Assembly: GCA_025144025.1 (NCBI GenBank)
Contig: JALXWS010000001.1
Span: 216,500-280,499, forward strand
From: Corynebacterium sp. p3-SID1241
GTDB lineage: Bacteria; Actinomycetota; Actinomycetes; Mycobacteriales; Mycobacteriaceae
DNA: 64,000 nt
Direction of reading: 5' to 3'
In this document: one piece after another, positions 38,744 to 47,808 of the stretch
Numbering within the stretch: position 1 is the stretch's first letter
How the letters are laid out: every line of letters begins with the position of its first letter
Made by a program: the position numbers and the translations under genes
The notes under the pieces: generated by a model
Seen by the model: the letters and a program-made list of their open reading frames with translations, nothing else
The model's database searches: none
Told to the model about the DNA's origin: nothing

Positions 38744-38820
38744 AAGGCCGATCTGATCAGGCTTAATTGAGGTAGAAAAGGCCGATCTGAGGAGTAGTTT
38801 TCCTCAGATCGGCCTGATCA
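38744..38820. repeat. Direct and inverted GGCCGATCTGA repeats
   Basis: AAGGCCGATCTGA occurs twice (near 38743 and 38778), and a third, inverted copy closes a perfect 15-bp hairpin AGGCCGATCTGAGGA (38779-38793) with TCCTCAGATCGGCCT (38801-38815). On the minus strand the hairpin is followed by TTTTC, so it probably was the terminator of the PTS gene whose remnant lies at 38881-39150. Confidence 0.65.
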
Positions 38821-38880
38821 CTATGGACCTAATGTAATGGGCTCGAGAGCCCACCGTTGACTTGTAAAGGATGCGGCGCA

Positions 38881-39150
38881 TTAAGACGCGGATTCGGAAG
38901 CCGGCGAGGCTGTCTGTACCGGTACTACGGCGGGCTTGGGGTCCACGGTGAAGATATCGGTGCCGGAGCCAATGAGCTCGCCGGGGCGGAAGGCCTCGGT
39001 AGGAATAACGGGGCCGGTCTTCTTGGAGTTGGAGACCACCACCGGGGTGGTTACCGGAAGGCCGGCGGCCTTGATGGCGTCGATATCTCATTCGGCAAGA
39101 ACATCACCCCGCTTGACCTCATCGCCCTTCATATCACCGATACTATGAAA
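38881..39150 (-). pseudogene. Remnant of a PTS sugar permease (C-terminal EIIA domain)
   Basis: Minus-strand translation reads KGDEVKRGDVLAE, stop, then DIDAIKAAGLPVTTPVVVSN, GPVIPTEAFRPGELIGSG and a tail ending at 38881. This is the end of a glucose-type EIIA domain as found at the C-terminus of EIIBCA permeases (normally ...VLAEFD.DAIKAAG). An in-frame TGA sits at 39088-39090 and everything upstream is gone, cut at the fructokinase start at 39153. The intact gene would have taken up and phosphorylated a sugar (glucoside, sucrose or similar). Confidence 0.75.
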
Positions 39151-39152
39151 AT

Positions 39153-40037
39153 ATGACTATTCATGTGTGCGGCGAATGCCTGGTGGACCTAGTTCCCGTG
39201 GCCCCAGGCAGCTTGAACGACCACACGCCGGCGCTGGGCGGCGGACCATTTAACGTGGCCATCGCTGCGGCACGGCTAGGGGCGGACGTAGAATTCCAAT
39301 CCCGCATTTCCACCGATGGTTTTGGGCAGGAGCTCGTCGCCCGCCTCGAGGCCGAGGGCGTCACCACCACTCACCTGCAGCGCGGCGATGAGCCCACCAC
39401 TTTGGCTGTTACCACCATCCATGAGGACGGCTCGGCCTCTTATAACTTCTATATCGAGGGCACGGCCGACCGCTTGGTCGAACCACGTTTAGTGCCGGCC
39501 GATATCGCGTGCTTCGGCACGGTCTCCCTCGCCCTTGAACCTGGTGCCTCCCGCTATGCGCAACTGCTGAAGGATTTTGCCGCCCAAGGCACGTTGGTCG
39601 CCCTGGATCCGAATATCCGGCCCTTCTACGCCACCCCAGAGCACCGCGCGTTCTTAGTGGACCTGCTCCCTCACGTCACCTTGCTTAAGCTTTCTGGCGA
39701 AGAGGTGGATTTCCTCGGCCCCGACCTTATCTCCCAGGTACCCGTTGTAATAGTTACCTGCGGCGGGGAGGGACTTAGCATGCAGTCCGGCGAGACCTCG
39801 CTAAACGTGCCGGCCGCCCAAGTCCCCGTTACCGATACCATCGGCGCCGGTGATACCATCATGGCCGCATTGCTGACCCAAATTGACGAGCGGGGGCTCG
39901 ACTCCTCCGCGCTCGCCCAACTGGGCGCTGCAGAGTGGAAGGAACTGCTTTCCTTCGCCGCGGCCGCTGCAGGAATCACCGTCTCCCGGAAGGGCGCCAA
40001 CCCACCGCGGCGCGAGGAAGTAGAGTCTTCGCTATGA
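39153..40037 (+). CDS. PfkB-family sugar kinase, probable fructokinase
   Basis: 294 residues. PfkB signatures: GGGPFNVAIAAARLG near residue 30 and TDTIGAGDTIMAAL near 228-241 with the catalytic Asp at ~233. Phosphorylates a sugar such as fructose in the cytoplasm with ATP. It starts 3 bp beside the PTS remnant, divergently, which suggests an old sucrose/fructose locus. Its stop overlaps the next start in ATGA (40034-40037). Confidence 0.87.
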   Translation: MTIHVCGECLVDLVPVAPGSLNDHTPALGGGPFNVAIAAARLGADVEFQSRISTDGFGQELVARLEAEGVTTTHLQRGDEPTTLAVTTIHEDGSASYNFYIEGTADRLVEPRLVPADIACFGTVSLALEPGASRYAQLLKDFAAQGTLVALDPNIRPFYATPEHRAFLVDLLPHVTLLKLSGEEVDFLGPDLISQVPVVIVTCGGEGLSMQSGETSLNVPAAQVPVTDTIGAGDTIMAALLTQIDERGLDSSALAQLGAAEWKELLSFAAAAAGITVSRKGANPPRREEVESSL

Positions 40038-40426
40038 CTTACATCAAGCGCACCCTGTGGCTGCACGCCGCGCTCTTTCTCCTCGCGTTTCTCGCCTTCA
40101 TCCTGCCCGTAGTCTTTGGTACCGCCGCCCTACTCCCTGTCTGGTTGACCGGCGGGCTGAGTCTGGGGCTTGCGGCCTGCGTGCTTGTCGACGCCGCCTA
40201 TAAATTCTTCGCCCCCATTTCCCCTCGTAGCCTCCGCCTACTCTCTGGTCTGACCGGCCTCGTGCTGCTCATCGGCTGGGGAATTTGGGTCTATATCTAC
40301 GGCAATATGGCGGCTGTCGGCACAGGTTCCTATCGAATCGGCACCTTTTTGCTCGGCGCGGGATGTGTGCTCAACCTTTTTGTAGTGGCAATTTCCTTTC
40401 TAGATTTACAACGAAAGGTCAGCTAG
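40034..40426 (+). CDS. Four-helix membrane protein coupled to the fructokinase
   Basis: 130 residues, about four membrane helices (LWLHAALFLLAFLAFILPVV; ALLPVWLTGGLSLGLAACVL; LLSGLTGLVLLIGWGIWVYI; FLLGAGCVLNLFVVAISFL). Not recognised; no catalytic residues visible. ATG 40034 overlaps the kinase stop by 4 nt, so it is translated with it. Confidence 0.65.
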   Translation: MTYIKRTLWLHAALFLLAFLAFILPVVFGTAALLPVWLTGGLSLGLAACVLVDAAYKFFAPISPRSLRLLSGLTGLVLLIGWGIWVYIYGNMAAVGTGSYRIGTFLLGAGCVLNLFVVAISFLDLQRKVS

Positions 40427-40465
40427 AGAGTCTGGGAAACAGCCACTATCGGCAGGTTTCCGCTA

Positions 40466-41296
40466 CTACGCCGCTACGACGCGTCGGGGAACGATGATGG
40501 GGGCATCACTCTCCGGATCGTCCCAAACCTCAGCTTCGATTCCGTAGGCCTGCGCCAATACCTTCGGAGATAGCGCTTGTTTCGGCGCCCCGCGAGCGAT
40601 GATATCGCCGGCTTTCATCACCATCATGGAATCTGAATAGTGGCCCGCCAGCATAAGATCGTGCAGGACTATTACTACCGTTTTGCCCGCCTGCGCCTGC
40701 GCGCGAACCAGCTCCAGCATGCTCATGGCATGAGCAGGGTCGAGGAAAGTAGTGGGTTCATCGAGAAGCAGCACAGGCGTATCTTGTGCCAGCGCCAACG
40801 CCAGCCAAACGCGCTGGCGTTGCCCACCCGATAGCGAAGCGATATCACGATCGAGGAAGTCCACAATTGCGGTAGCCTCGCAGGCCTGCGCGATGATCTC
40901 CCGGTCCGTAGCGGAAAGGCCGCGCATCCTTCCTTGATGGGGATGACGCCCGCGTGCGACCAGCTCGCCTACTCGCAGCCCATTGGGGGCCACGGGGTGC
41001 TGTGGCAGCAGCGCCACCTGCTGCGCGGCATCTTTCGCGGACATCGCATGTAGGTCAGCTTCCCCGACCATGACGCTGCCCCGCCGCGGGGCCAGGATTT
41101 TCGAGAGAGTTTTCAGCAGCGTGGACTTGCCGCAGCCATTGGGCCCAATGAGCGTGGTGACTTCGCCGGCGCGGGCGTGCAGATCAACGCCGGCAAGGAT
41201 ATCCCCGCCATCCTTATATCCAGCATGAATGCCGGTGGCTTGGAGGCTGCACCGAGGCTTCGGGCTCGTGGGCTGTTTCGGCTGATTATTCGTCAT
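40466..41296 (-). CDS. Iron-siderophore ABC importer, ATPase
   Basis: 276 residues, FepC/FecE type. Walker A GPNGCGKSTLL, signature LSGGQRQRVWLALALA, Walker B PVLLLDEPTTFLD. Powers uptake through the two FecCD permeases encoded upstream. ATG 41296 is chosen because AAGGAA precedes it. Fourth gene of the siderophore operon that starts at 44451. Confidence 0.93.
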   Translation of the reverse strand: MTNNQPKQPTSPKPRCSLQATGIHAGYKDGGDILAGVDLHARAGEVTTLIGPNGCGKSTLLKTLSKILAPRRGSVMVGEADLHAMSAKDAAQQVALLPQHPVAPNGLRVGELVARGRHPHQGRMRGLSATDREIIAQACEATAIVDFLDRDIASLSGGQRQRVWLALALAQDTPVLLLDEPTTFLDPAHAMSMLELVRAQAQAGKTVVIVLHDLMLAGHYSDSMMVMKAGDIIARGAPKQALSPKVLAQAYGIEAEVWDDPESDAPIIVPRRVVAA

Positions 41297-41380
41297 ATTT
41301 TTTCCTTCATCCACGTATGACTATGTAGCACCATCCGGCGCCGTACTTGTCCGTTTCCCCGCTGTGCCGGGGTACTACGT

Positions 41381-42415
41381 TTAGCTGCGCCCGGCCGCAT
41401 TCCACACCAATATCACCAAGGCGCAGCCGCCGATGACCGAGGAAACCGCACCCACCGGCGCATTTACCGGGATAACACCAGCGATCACAGCACACACGGT
41501 CAGCAATGCCGCACCCGCGGCTGCCGATGCCAGCGGCGATGACGTCGGAGTACGCGCCACCATCCGCGCCAGGTGCGGCGCTAGCAGCGCGATGAACCCA
41601 ATGGGTCCCACCACCGAGACCACCACGGCGCTGATACCGGTTGCCGCAATAAGCAGGAGGGCGCGCTGGCGGGAGATGTTCACGCCCAGGGTGGTTGCGG
41701 AGGAATCATCATGGGCAAGCAGCGGCAGCTCCCGCGCGCACCAGATGCCTATGGCGAGAAACGGCGCTAATGCCGCCAGGAGGGGGAGGATGACCTCCAT
41801 GTGCACAAATCCAGTCGATCCCGCGAGCCAAGTTTGCGCCTCCGCAGCGCGCAGGATCTGGGCGCTGCGCATCAAATACGCGACGATGGCTTGAAACATC
41901 AGCGATAAGGCGATACCGACGATGACGATGCGGTTACTCGTACCGATGCCACCCAAAACGGCGAGGAGGATGACAACGAGGAGGGCGCCGATCGTCGCCA
42001 AGCATGCCCGCCACCAAAACTCCGGGATACCCTCGGCGAAACTGGGACGCGAATGCACGGTGCCCAAGACCACCAGCACCGATGCCCCTCCGGTAACGCC
42101 TAAAATATCCGGCGAGGCCAGCGGGTTACGAGCCATGGTTTGCGTCCAAGAACCGGCCAGGCCGAGGGCGGCGCCCACGATGACGGTGGCGATGGCAACC
42201 GGCAGGCGCAAGTCCCACACCACCCTGATGTGGTTCTTGCTGCCGCCTCCGGTGAGGACGTCGATGACCTGCCGCGGACTCAATGCCATGGGACCTTGCC
42301 CCAGTAACACTAGGTACGCACTAAGGGCGATGAGGATGAATGCCAGCGTGGAAGCGAGAACGCGCACGTGCCGGCGGCGTTGTTGCGCTTTTAAAGCAGT
42401 ACTGATTGCGGTCAT
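41381..42415 (-). CDS. Iron-siderophore ABC importer, FecCD permease 2
   Basis: 344 residues, about ten membrane helices. Family blocks: LRLPVAIATVIVGAALGLAG, RNPLASPDILGVTGGASVLV and GPIGFIALLAPHLARMVART. Overlaps permease 1 by 4 nt (ATGA). Forms a heterodimeric channel with it. Confidence 0.92.
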   Translation of the reverse strand: MTAISTALKAQQRRRHVRVLASTLAFILIALSAYLVLLGQGPMALSPRQVIDVLTGGGSKNHIRVVWDLRLPVAIATVIVGAALGLAGSWTQTMARNPLASPDILGVTGGASVLVVLGTVHSRPSFAEGIPEFWWRACLATIGALLVVILLAVLGGIGTSNRIVIVGIALSLMFQAIVAYLMRSAQILRAAEAQTWLAGSTGFVHMEVILPLLAALAPFLAIGIWCARELPLLAHDDSSATTLGVNISRQRALLLIAATGISAVVVSVVGPIGFIALLAPHLARMVARTPTSSPLASAAAGAALLTVCAVIAGVIPVNAPVGAVSSVIGGCALVILVWNAAGRS

Positions 42416-43503
42416 ACGTTATTGCCCCACCCTCTGCCCACGCCGCGGTGAGCACCCCAAATGAGGAAAGGTGCGCCCACTATCGCGAGAACGATGGACA
42501 TCTCCAGCTCCGAGCTACCCGCAATGAGACGGCCAATGATATCGGCGGCAAGCACAGAACAACCGCCCAAGATTGCGGAGGGCAAAAGCAAGGTGGCAAC
42601 GCTAGGGCCCACCACTCGCCGCACGATGTGGGGAATGGCAAAGCCGACGAAGGCAATGGGGCCCGTTGCTGCCGTTGCGCTGCCGGCCAGCACCACGACG
42701 CTGAGCGCCGCACCTACCTGTGCGGTGGTGGGTGATCCGCCCAAGGCGAGGGAGGACTCCTCCCCCATGGCCAAAAGGTCAAGGGGTCTAGCCGCCATCG
42801 CCGCACACGTCACGCCGATAGCGAGCCCTATGCCCGCGATCGCGACATCTTCTGGGCCGCGGCCAAAGGTCGAGCCGATAGTCCACCGTCGCATGCTATC
42901 GAGGACGTCCGTGGAATATAGACCGATGATCATCGCGCCCGATCCCAGGGCTGCGGAGACGCCGGCGCCCACCAGAATGAGCGTCAGGGGATCCTCAAAC
43001 CGCCGCGAGACGGCTAAGACCAGCAACGTAGTGATACCCGCACCAGCGAGCGCGAGGGTAGTCCGCATGGTGGTGGAGGTAGCAATTCCAATGACCGTGC
43101 CTAAGGCAACGAAGAAGGACGCGCCTGCGGTAACGCCAATAAATCCTGGATCCGCTAGCGGGTTTCTGGTCCACGATTGCGCCAGCACACCGGCCACAGC
43201 AAGGGCCGCGCCGGCGAAATAAGCCAAGAAGGTGCGCGGCAGGCGCAGGTTCCACACGATATCGCGGATATCCTGCTCCCCTGCCCCGTGCAGGGCAGCG
43301 ATAACCTCCCCGGGCGGAATCGAGCGGGATCCCACCGCCAAAGACGCCACCGCCAACACCAGGCTGGCGAGGATGAAGGCGACAAGGAGCATCTTATGAC
43401 TCTGTGCCCGGGCCACTACCGGTGTGGGGGTGCCGGTGATCGTAGGACTATCTGCTGCGGAATCCGACTGGATTTGTTGGCCGTCCATCGTGGTTGCTGA
43501 CAA
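42412..43503 (-). CDS. Iron-siderophore ABC importer, FecCD permease 1
   Basis: 363 residues, about ten helices: LRLPRTFLAYFAGAALAVAG, RNPLADPGFIGVTAGASFFV, GPIAFVGFAIPHIVRRVVGP. The reading frame starts with TTG directly after the stop of the binding-protein gene, with GAGAAG upstream; an ATG five codons later (43488) is an alternative. Confidence 0.92.
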   Translation of the reverse strand: MSATTMDGQQIQSDSAADSPTITGTPTPVVARAQSHKMLLVAFILASLVLAVASLAVGSRSIPPGEVIAALHGAGEQDIRDIVWNLRLPRTFLAYFAGAALAVAGVLAQSWTRNPLADPGFIGVTAGASFFVALGTVIGIATSTTMRTTLALAGAGITTLLVLAVSRRFEDPLTLILVGAGVSAALGSGAMIIGLYSTDVLDSMRRWTIGSTFGRGPEDVAIAGIGLAIGVTCAAMAARPLDLLAMGEESSLALGGSPTTAQVGAALSVVVLAGSATAATGPIAFVGFAIPHIVRRVVGPSVATLLLPSAILGGCSVLAADIIGRLIAGSSELEMSIVLAIVGAPFLIWGAHRGVGRGWGNNV

Positions 43504-44451
43504 TTACAGCTTCTCTTCAAATTTATCTACTGCCCAGGGGATGGTCACCGGGTTCGGCATACTCATGGCATTGCCGGTATCCGTATCCAAGTAGCGCACG
43601 CGACCATCCTTGACAATGTCGAGGCCTTGGAAGGTCTTATCCTTCTTCAAGACTGCGGAGGAGCCATCGTAGTCTAGGACAAAAAGGTAATCAACCTGGT
43701 TAAGCTTCGCGTAGTTTTCTGGGGCAATGTCGACGAAGAAGCTGCCGCCATCACCCTGCAATGCATCGGGGATCTCCATGCCAAGGTCCTCGATAAATTG
43801 TCCACGCCCATCCTCCTCGGTGTATAGGCCAATTTTGCCGTCATAAGGCATGACGATAGCCGCAGACTTATCCTGCAATTCCGCGTGCTCGTGGCGGAAG
43901 TCCTCGAAGGCCTTTTCGGTGTCATCGATAAGCTTATCGCCTTCGTCTTCTTTGCCCACCGCATCCGCGATGGTCTCTACTTGCTTTTCCCAGGGCACCT
44001 GCCAGTCTTCATAGCCGTTCGGCTTGACGGTAGTAGGCGCGATTTCTTCCAGGGATTCCTTCGTGCGTGCATCCACCGCCTGGTTCACCGCAATGATCTG
44101 GGTGGGGTCAGCCGCGGTGACCTGCTCAAAGGTATCCGCCGTAAATCCAGTTGCGGTATTATAAATCACCTCAGGCTTTGCCTCGCCCAAAAGTTCCTCT
44201 GCCCAGGGGCCGACGCCAGAAGGGTCGCTATCGCCCTCAGCACCCCACGGCGCCACCGTTACGGGAGTGATCCCCAGGGCAAGCAGCGTGTCGGCATCAC
44301 CTAGACCCAGGCTAGCCACGCGCTGCTCGCTGTCAGCGTCGGTCGCCTGAGCTGTTTCATCGCCCTCACCGCGCGAGCAACCGCCTAAAGCTACGGCTCC
44401 GGCGGAAAGCATCGCTACTGCGCCCATGGTGCGACGGCCGAAAATCTTCAT
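43504..44451 (-). CDS. Iron-siderophore binding lipoprotein
   Basis: 315 residues. Lipoprotein signal with lipobox ALGGC (C25). A periplasmic-binding-protein type III fold follows (ASLGLGDADTLLALGITPVT, PEVIYNTATGFTADTFEQVT). Captures the ferric siderophore at the outer face of the membrane and delivers it to the permeases. First gene of the import operon. DtxR-type operator upstream. Confidence 0.92.
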   Translation of the reverse strand: MKIFGRRTMGAVAMLSAGAVALGGCSRGEGDETAQATDADSEQRVASLGLGDADTLLALGITPVTVAPWGAEGDSDPSGVGPWAEELLGEAKPEVIYNTATGFTADTFEQVTAADPTQIIAVNQAVDARTKESLEEIAPTTVKPNGYEDWQVPWEKQVETIADAVGKEDEGDKLIDDTEKAFEDFRHEHAELQDKSAAIVMPYDGKIGLYTEEDGRGQFIEDLGMEIPDALQGDGGSFFVDIAPENYAKLNQVDYLFVLDYDGSSAVLKKDKTFQGLDIVKDGRVRYLDTDTGNAMSMPNPVTIPWAVDKFEEKL

Positions 44452-44481
44452 GAGGTTAAGCCTTTCAATAAAGGAGGAAAA

Positions 44482-44533
44482 TAGCCTTGCTTACCCTATA
44501 ACGCATAGGGACGATTAGGCAAGGCTAAACTAA
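44482..44533. promoter_or_regulatory. DtxR-type iron box between siderophore operon and SIP gene
   Basis: TTAGGCAAGGCTAAACTAA (44515-44533) matches the DtxR consensus TTAGGTTAGSCTAACCTAA at 16 of 19 positions. TAGCCTTGC at 44482-44490 is its inverted half-site, so a second, weaker site may exist. It lies between the two divergent iron genes and should repress both when iron is plentiful. Confidence 0.75.
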
Positions 44534-44579
44534 AATAGTAATTTATTAGACACATGAACCCTTCTCTACAATCGGCCCC

Positions 44580-45374
44580 ATGTCTGCGCACGAACTCATC
44601 CCCGTTACTTTGACCGCCAATAGACGAATCCGTCCGCGCTTGCACCGGCTCACGTTCTATGCCGAGGCGTTCCGGACATACACCCTCTGCGGCCCCGATG
44701 AATTCTTTGGACTCGTCATGCCCCAAACTGGACAGGAATTTACGCCCTTTCCCGTCGACGGCATAAACCTCCGCTCGGCTGTGAGCGCGATCGACGAGGA
44801 GAGGCGGCCGGACCTGCGCTGGTACACCATCCGCGCGCTCCACTCGGAGGCGGCCACAGTCGATGTCGACGTGGTGACACACGGTGATTCAGGACCTGGC
44901 TCGCGGTGGATTCGCCGCGCACAAGCCGGGGATACAGCGGGATTCTTCACCTGCAACGACCTGTGGCGGCCAACCGAGAAGCCACAACTTCTAGTCGCCG
45001 ACGCATCCGCCCTGCCCGCGCTGCGGCACATTTTGGCCTACCAAGAAGACCATAACCCGGAAGTGCTTCGGGCCACCGACGTTATGGCCGTGGTTACCAG
45101 CAACGACGAGGTAGAACCAGGCCTCGCAGCTCGCTGGGAGGCGCGCGTACGCAGCCTGCGGATTATTCATACCCAACCCCACGAGGAGGCGGAGGCTGTC
45201 GTTGCCGCCCTGAGAGCGGACTATGCCGGTGCGCCGGGGCCAAGGTACGTATGGGCTTCCGGCGAGGGGAGGCTAGCAAAAAGCGTGCGAGGCCTCGCGG
45301 TGAATGAATGGGGCCTAGATACCGCCGACGTCACGTGGGTACCCTACTGGTTTTATGGCAGGGCCCGGCCGTAA
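44580..45374 (+). CDS. Siderophore-interacting protein (ferric-siderophore reductase)
   Basis: 264 residues of the SIP/ViuB family. FAD-binding N-terminal barrel with RWYTIRALHSEAATVDVDVV and HGDSGPGSRWIRRAQAGDTA, then an NAD(P)H-binding half (LLVADASALPALRHILAYQE) and the C-terminal YWFYGRARP. Releases iron from imported siderophores in the cytoplasm. Divergent from the importer, sharing its DtxR box. No siderophore synthesis genes are in the window. Confidence 0.93.
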   Translation: MSAHELIPVTLTANRRIRPRLHRLTFYAEAFRTYTLCGPDEFFGLVMPQTGQEFTPFPVDGINLRSAVSAIDEERRPDLRWYTIRALHSEAATVDVDVVTHGDSGPGSRWIRRAQAGDTAGFFTCNDLWRPTEKPQLLVADASALPALRHILAYQEDHNPEVLRATDVMAVVTSNDEVEPGLAARWEARVRSLRIIHTQPHEEAEAVVAALRADYAGAPGPRYVWASGEGRLAKSVRGLAVNEWGLDTADVTWVPYWFYGRARP

Positions 45375-45392
45375 AGAAGTCCTAAAACGGCG

Positions 45393-45432
45393 AAGGCCCC
45401 CGCCCCGAACCCTAAGATTCGGAGCAGGGGCT
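45393..45432. terminator. Terminator between SIP gene and rpsQ
   Basis: Imperfect GC-rich stem: GGCCCCCGCCCCGAA pairs with TTCGGAGCAGGGGCT across an 8-nt loop. It can end both convergent transcripts; T-tract (GTTTT) is clearer for the minus strand. Confidence 0.65.
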
Positions 45433-45446
45433 GCGCTGGCTAATTT

Positions 45447-45755
45447 TTACTTAGCCTTCTCGATAATCTCAACGAGACGGAAGTGCTTGTCCTTTGACAG
45501 CGGGCGGGTCTCAGCGATGCGTACGAGATCGCCGATGCCTGCGGTTTCTTCCTCATCATGCACCTTAACCTTCTTGTTAGAGCGCATGATCTTGCCGTAC
45601 AGGGCGTGCTGCTTGCGGTCTTCCAGCTCGACAACGATGGTCTTGCTCATCTTGTCGGATACTACGTAGCCGGTGCGAACCTTAGGAGCGCCCTTGACCT
45701 TCTCCTTCTTCGGAGTAGGTGCCTTCTTGGAATCAGTCACGTTAGCCTCACTCAT
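45447..45755 (-). CDS. rpsQ: 30S ribosomal protein S17
   Basis: 102 residues: a Lys/Pro-rich actinobacterial N-terminus, then [20 protein letters not shown] and [20 protein letters not shown]. Last gene of the S10 block here; rplN does not follow directly. Confidence 0.98.
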   Translation of the reverse strand: MSEANVTDSKKAPTPKKEKVKGAPKVRTGYVVSDKMSKTIVVELEDRKQHALYGKIMRSNKKVKVHDEEETAGIGDLVRIAETRPLSKDKHFRLVEIIEKAK

Positions 45756-45757
45756 GA

Positions 45758-45988
45758 TTAAGCCTCAGCTCCCGGAGCAACGGACAGGCCCAGCTCGCGC
45801 TCGCGCAGAACGGTGTAGATGCGGGCAATGTCGCGCTTAACCGTGCCGATGCGGCGGTTGTTGGTCAGCTGGCCAGTGGCCTTCTGGAAACGAAGGTTGA
45901 ACAGTTCTTCCTTCGCCTCCTTCAGACGGGACTGCAGCTCAGCGTTGTCGAGCTCACGGAACTCGTGGGCGGGGGTACCGGTTGCCAT
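45758..45988 (-). CDS. rpmC: 50S ribosomal protein L29
   Basis: 76 residues from ATG 45988 ([20 protein letters not shown]). The frame runs upstream to 46027, but only this start gives the L29 length and it overlaps the rplP stop in TAATG. Located at the polypeptide exit. Confidence 0.97.
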   Translation of the reverse strand: MATGTPAHEFRELDNAELQSRLKEAKEELFNLRFQKATGQLTNNRRIGTVKRDIARIYTVLRERELGLSVAPGAEA

Positions 45989-46404
45989 TAGAACTGGTCC
46001 TCCTTCTTGATGATACGGACCTTGCAAGGAAGCTTCTGGCCAGCGCGGCGCAGAGCCTCAATTGCAACGGCATCGTTTGGATAGCTCATCTCGAAAAGCA
46101 CGCGGCCCGGCTTAACGTTAGCCACCCACTTCTCAACCGGGCCCTTACCGGAACCCATACGAACGCCGAGCGGCTTCTGGGTCAACGGACGGTCCGGGAA
46201 GATGTTGATCCACACCTTGCCACCACGCTTGACGTGGCGGTTGATGGCAATACGTGCGGCCTCAATCTGACGGTTGGTGATGTACGCCGGCTCAAGAGCC
46301 TGGATAGCGTAATCGCCGAAGTTGATGCGGTTACCGCCCTTGGACACGCCGCGACGGTTCGGGCGGTGCTGACGGCGGTACTTAACACGCTTAGGAATCA
46401 GCAT
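45988..46404 (-). CDS. rplP: 50S ribosomal protein L16
   Basis: 138 residues: [20 protein letters not shown] and the conserved [20 protein letters not shown]. Near the A-site tRNA and peptidyl transferase centre. Confidence 0.98.
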   Translation of the reverse strand: MLIPKRVKYRRQHRPNRRGVSKGGNRINFGDYAIQALEPAYITNRQIEAARIAINRHVKRGGKVWINIFPDRPLTQKPLGVRMGSGKGPVEKWVANVKPGRVLFEMSYPNDAVAIEALRRAGQKLPCKVRIIKKEDQF

Positions 46405-46407
46405 GGA

Positions 46408-47151
46408 TTAGCCCTCCTGCTTCTGCTGTGCACGCTGGCGACGCTGGCCACCGCGGCGGGAGCGACCATTGCGGTCACGGCCACGGCCCTGTGCCGGAGC
46501 GTTCAGTTCGGACTCGCGTACGCCACCGACGACGTCACCCTTGTAGATCCACACCTTGATACCAATGCGGCCGAAGGTGGTGTGGGCCTCTGCGGTGCCG
46601 TAATCGATTTCGGCGCGAAGAGTGTGCAGCGGAACGCGACCCTCGTGGTAGCGCTCAACGCGGGACATTTCTGCACCGCCCAGGCGGCCGGACAGCAGGA
46701 TCTTGATGCCCTTAACCTGTGGCTGGCGCATGGCGGACTGGATAGCCTTGCGCATTGCACGACGGAATGCGACACGGTTGACCAGCTGCTCCGCGATGGA
46801 GTGAGCAACCAGGGTTGCGTTTGCGTCTACCTGCTTGACCTCGAGGATGTTGAGGGCAACCATCTTGCCGGTCAGCTTTTCCAGCGAGCGGCGGATGCGG
46901 TCAGCCTCAGCACCGCGGCGGCCAATCACGATGCCCGGGCGGGCGGTGTGAATGTCCACGCGGACGCGGTCGCGGGTGCGCTCGATAACGACGTCGGCAA
47001 TGCCGGCGCGCTCGAGGCCCTTGTTGAGGTAGTTACGAATCTTGATGTCTTCGGCTACGTAGTTCGCGTAGTCCTTATCGGCGAACCAGTGGGTCTTCCA
47101 GTCGGAAGTGATGCCCAAACGTAGGCCGTGAGGATGGATCTTCTGGCCCAT
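46408..47151 (-). CDS. rpsC: 30S ribosomal protein S3
   Basis: 247 residues. [20 protein letters not shown] at the start, KH domain ([20 protein letters not shown]) and an Arg/Gly/Gln-rich tail. Start overlaps the rplV stop by one base. Confidence 0.98.
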   Translation of the reverse strand: MGQKIHPHGLRLGITSDWKTHWFADKDYANYVAEDIKIRNYLNKGLERAGIADVVIERTRDRVRVDIHTARPGIVIGRRGAEADRIRRSLEKLTGKMVALNILEVKQVDANATLVAHSIAEQLVNRVAFRRAMRKAIQSAMRQPQVKGIKILLSGRLGGAEMSRVERYHEGRVPLHTLRAEIDYGTAEAHTTFGRIGIKVWIYKGDVVGGVRESELNAPAQGRGRDRNGRSRRGGQRRQRAQQKQEG

Positions 47152-47513
47152 TACTTGGCCCCTTCCTGCTGGCTTTCGACAACCACGGTGATGTGGCTGG
47201 TGCGCTTACGAATCATGAATGCACGACCCTGTGCACGCGGCTGGAAACGACGCATAGTCGGGCCCTCGTTGGCATAAGCCTCGGAGATGACCAAGGTGCG
47301 CGGGTCGAGGCCGAAGTTGTTCTCAGCGTTAGCGGCTGCAGAAGCAACGACCTTGGCAACTGGCTTGGAAGCACCCTGCGGTGCGTACTTCAGGATAGCC
47401 AGGGCTTCGCTTACGGACTTGCCGCGGACCAGATCGAGCACGCGACGTGCCTTCATCGGGGTGACGCGGACGTAGCGGGCCGTGGCGGATGCGGAGGTGA
47501 TGGTCTCACTCAT
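47151..47513 (-). CDS. rplV: 50S ribosomal protein L22
   Basis: 120 residues: [40 protein letters not shown] and [18 protein letters not shown]. Its hairpin lines the exit tunnel (macrolide site). Confidence 0.98.
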   Translation of the reverse strand: MSETITSASATARYVRVTPMKARRVLDLVRGKSVSEALAILKYAPQGASKPVAKVVASAAANAENNFGLDPRTLVISEAYANEGPTMRRFQPRAQGRAFMIRKRTSHITVVVESQQEGAK

Positions 47514-47516
47514 CGC

Positions 47517-47795
47517 TTATCGACGTCCCTTCTTGTCATCCTTGACGTGACCCTTAAAGGTCTTGGTTGGTGCAAACTCGCCCAGCTTGTGGCCGACCAT
47601 GGAGTCCTCGATGAAAACCGGCACGTGCTTACGGCCGTCATGGACGGCGAAAGTGTGACCGATGAAATCGGGGAGAATGGTCGAGCGGCGAGACCAGGTC
47701 TTGATGACCTGCTTGGTGCCTGCATCGTTCTGAGCATCCACCTTGTTGAGGAGGTGCTCATCGACGAACGGGCCCTTCTTAAGGCTGCGTGGCAT
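47517..47795 (-). CDS. rpsS: 30S ribosomal protein S19
   Basis: 92 residues: [20 protein letters not shown] ... [20 protein letters not shown]. Contacts S13 in the head of the subunit. Confidence 0.98.
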   Translation of the reverse strand: MPRSLKKGPFVDEHLLNKVDAQNDAGTKQVIKTWSRRSTILPDFIGHTFAVHDGRKHVPVFIEDSMVGHKLGEFAPTKTFKGHVKDDKKGRR

Positions 47796-47808
47796 TGTTT
47801 ACCTCCTC

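Noticed and set aside
45982-47124. 380-codon plus-strand reading frame
   Set aside because: Antisense to rplP and rpsC; a by-product of the high GC content in third positions.
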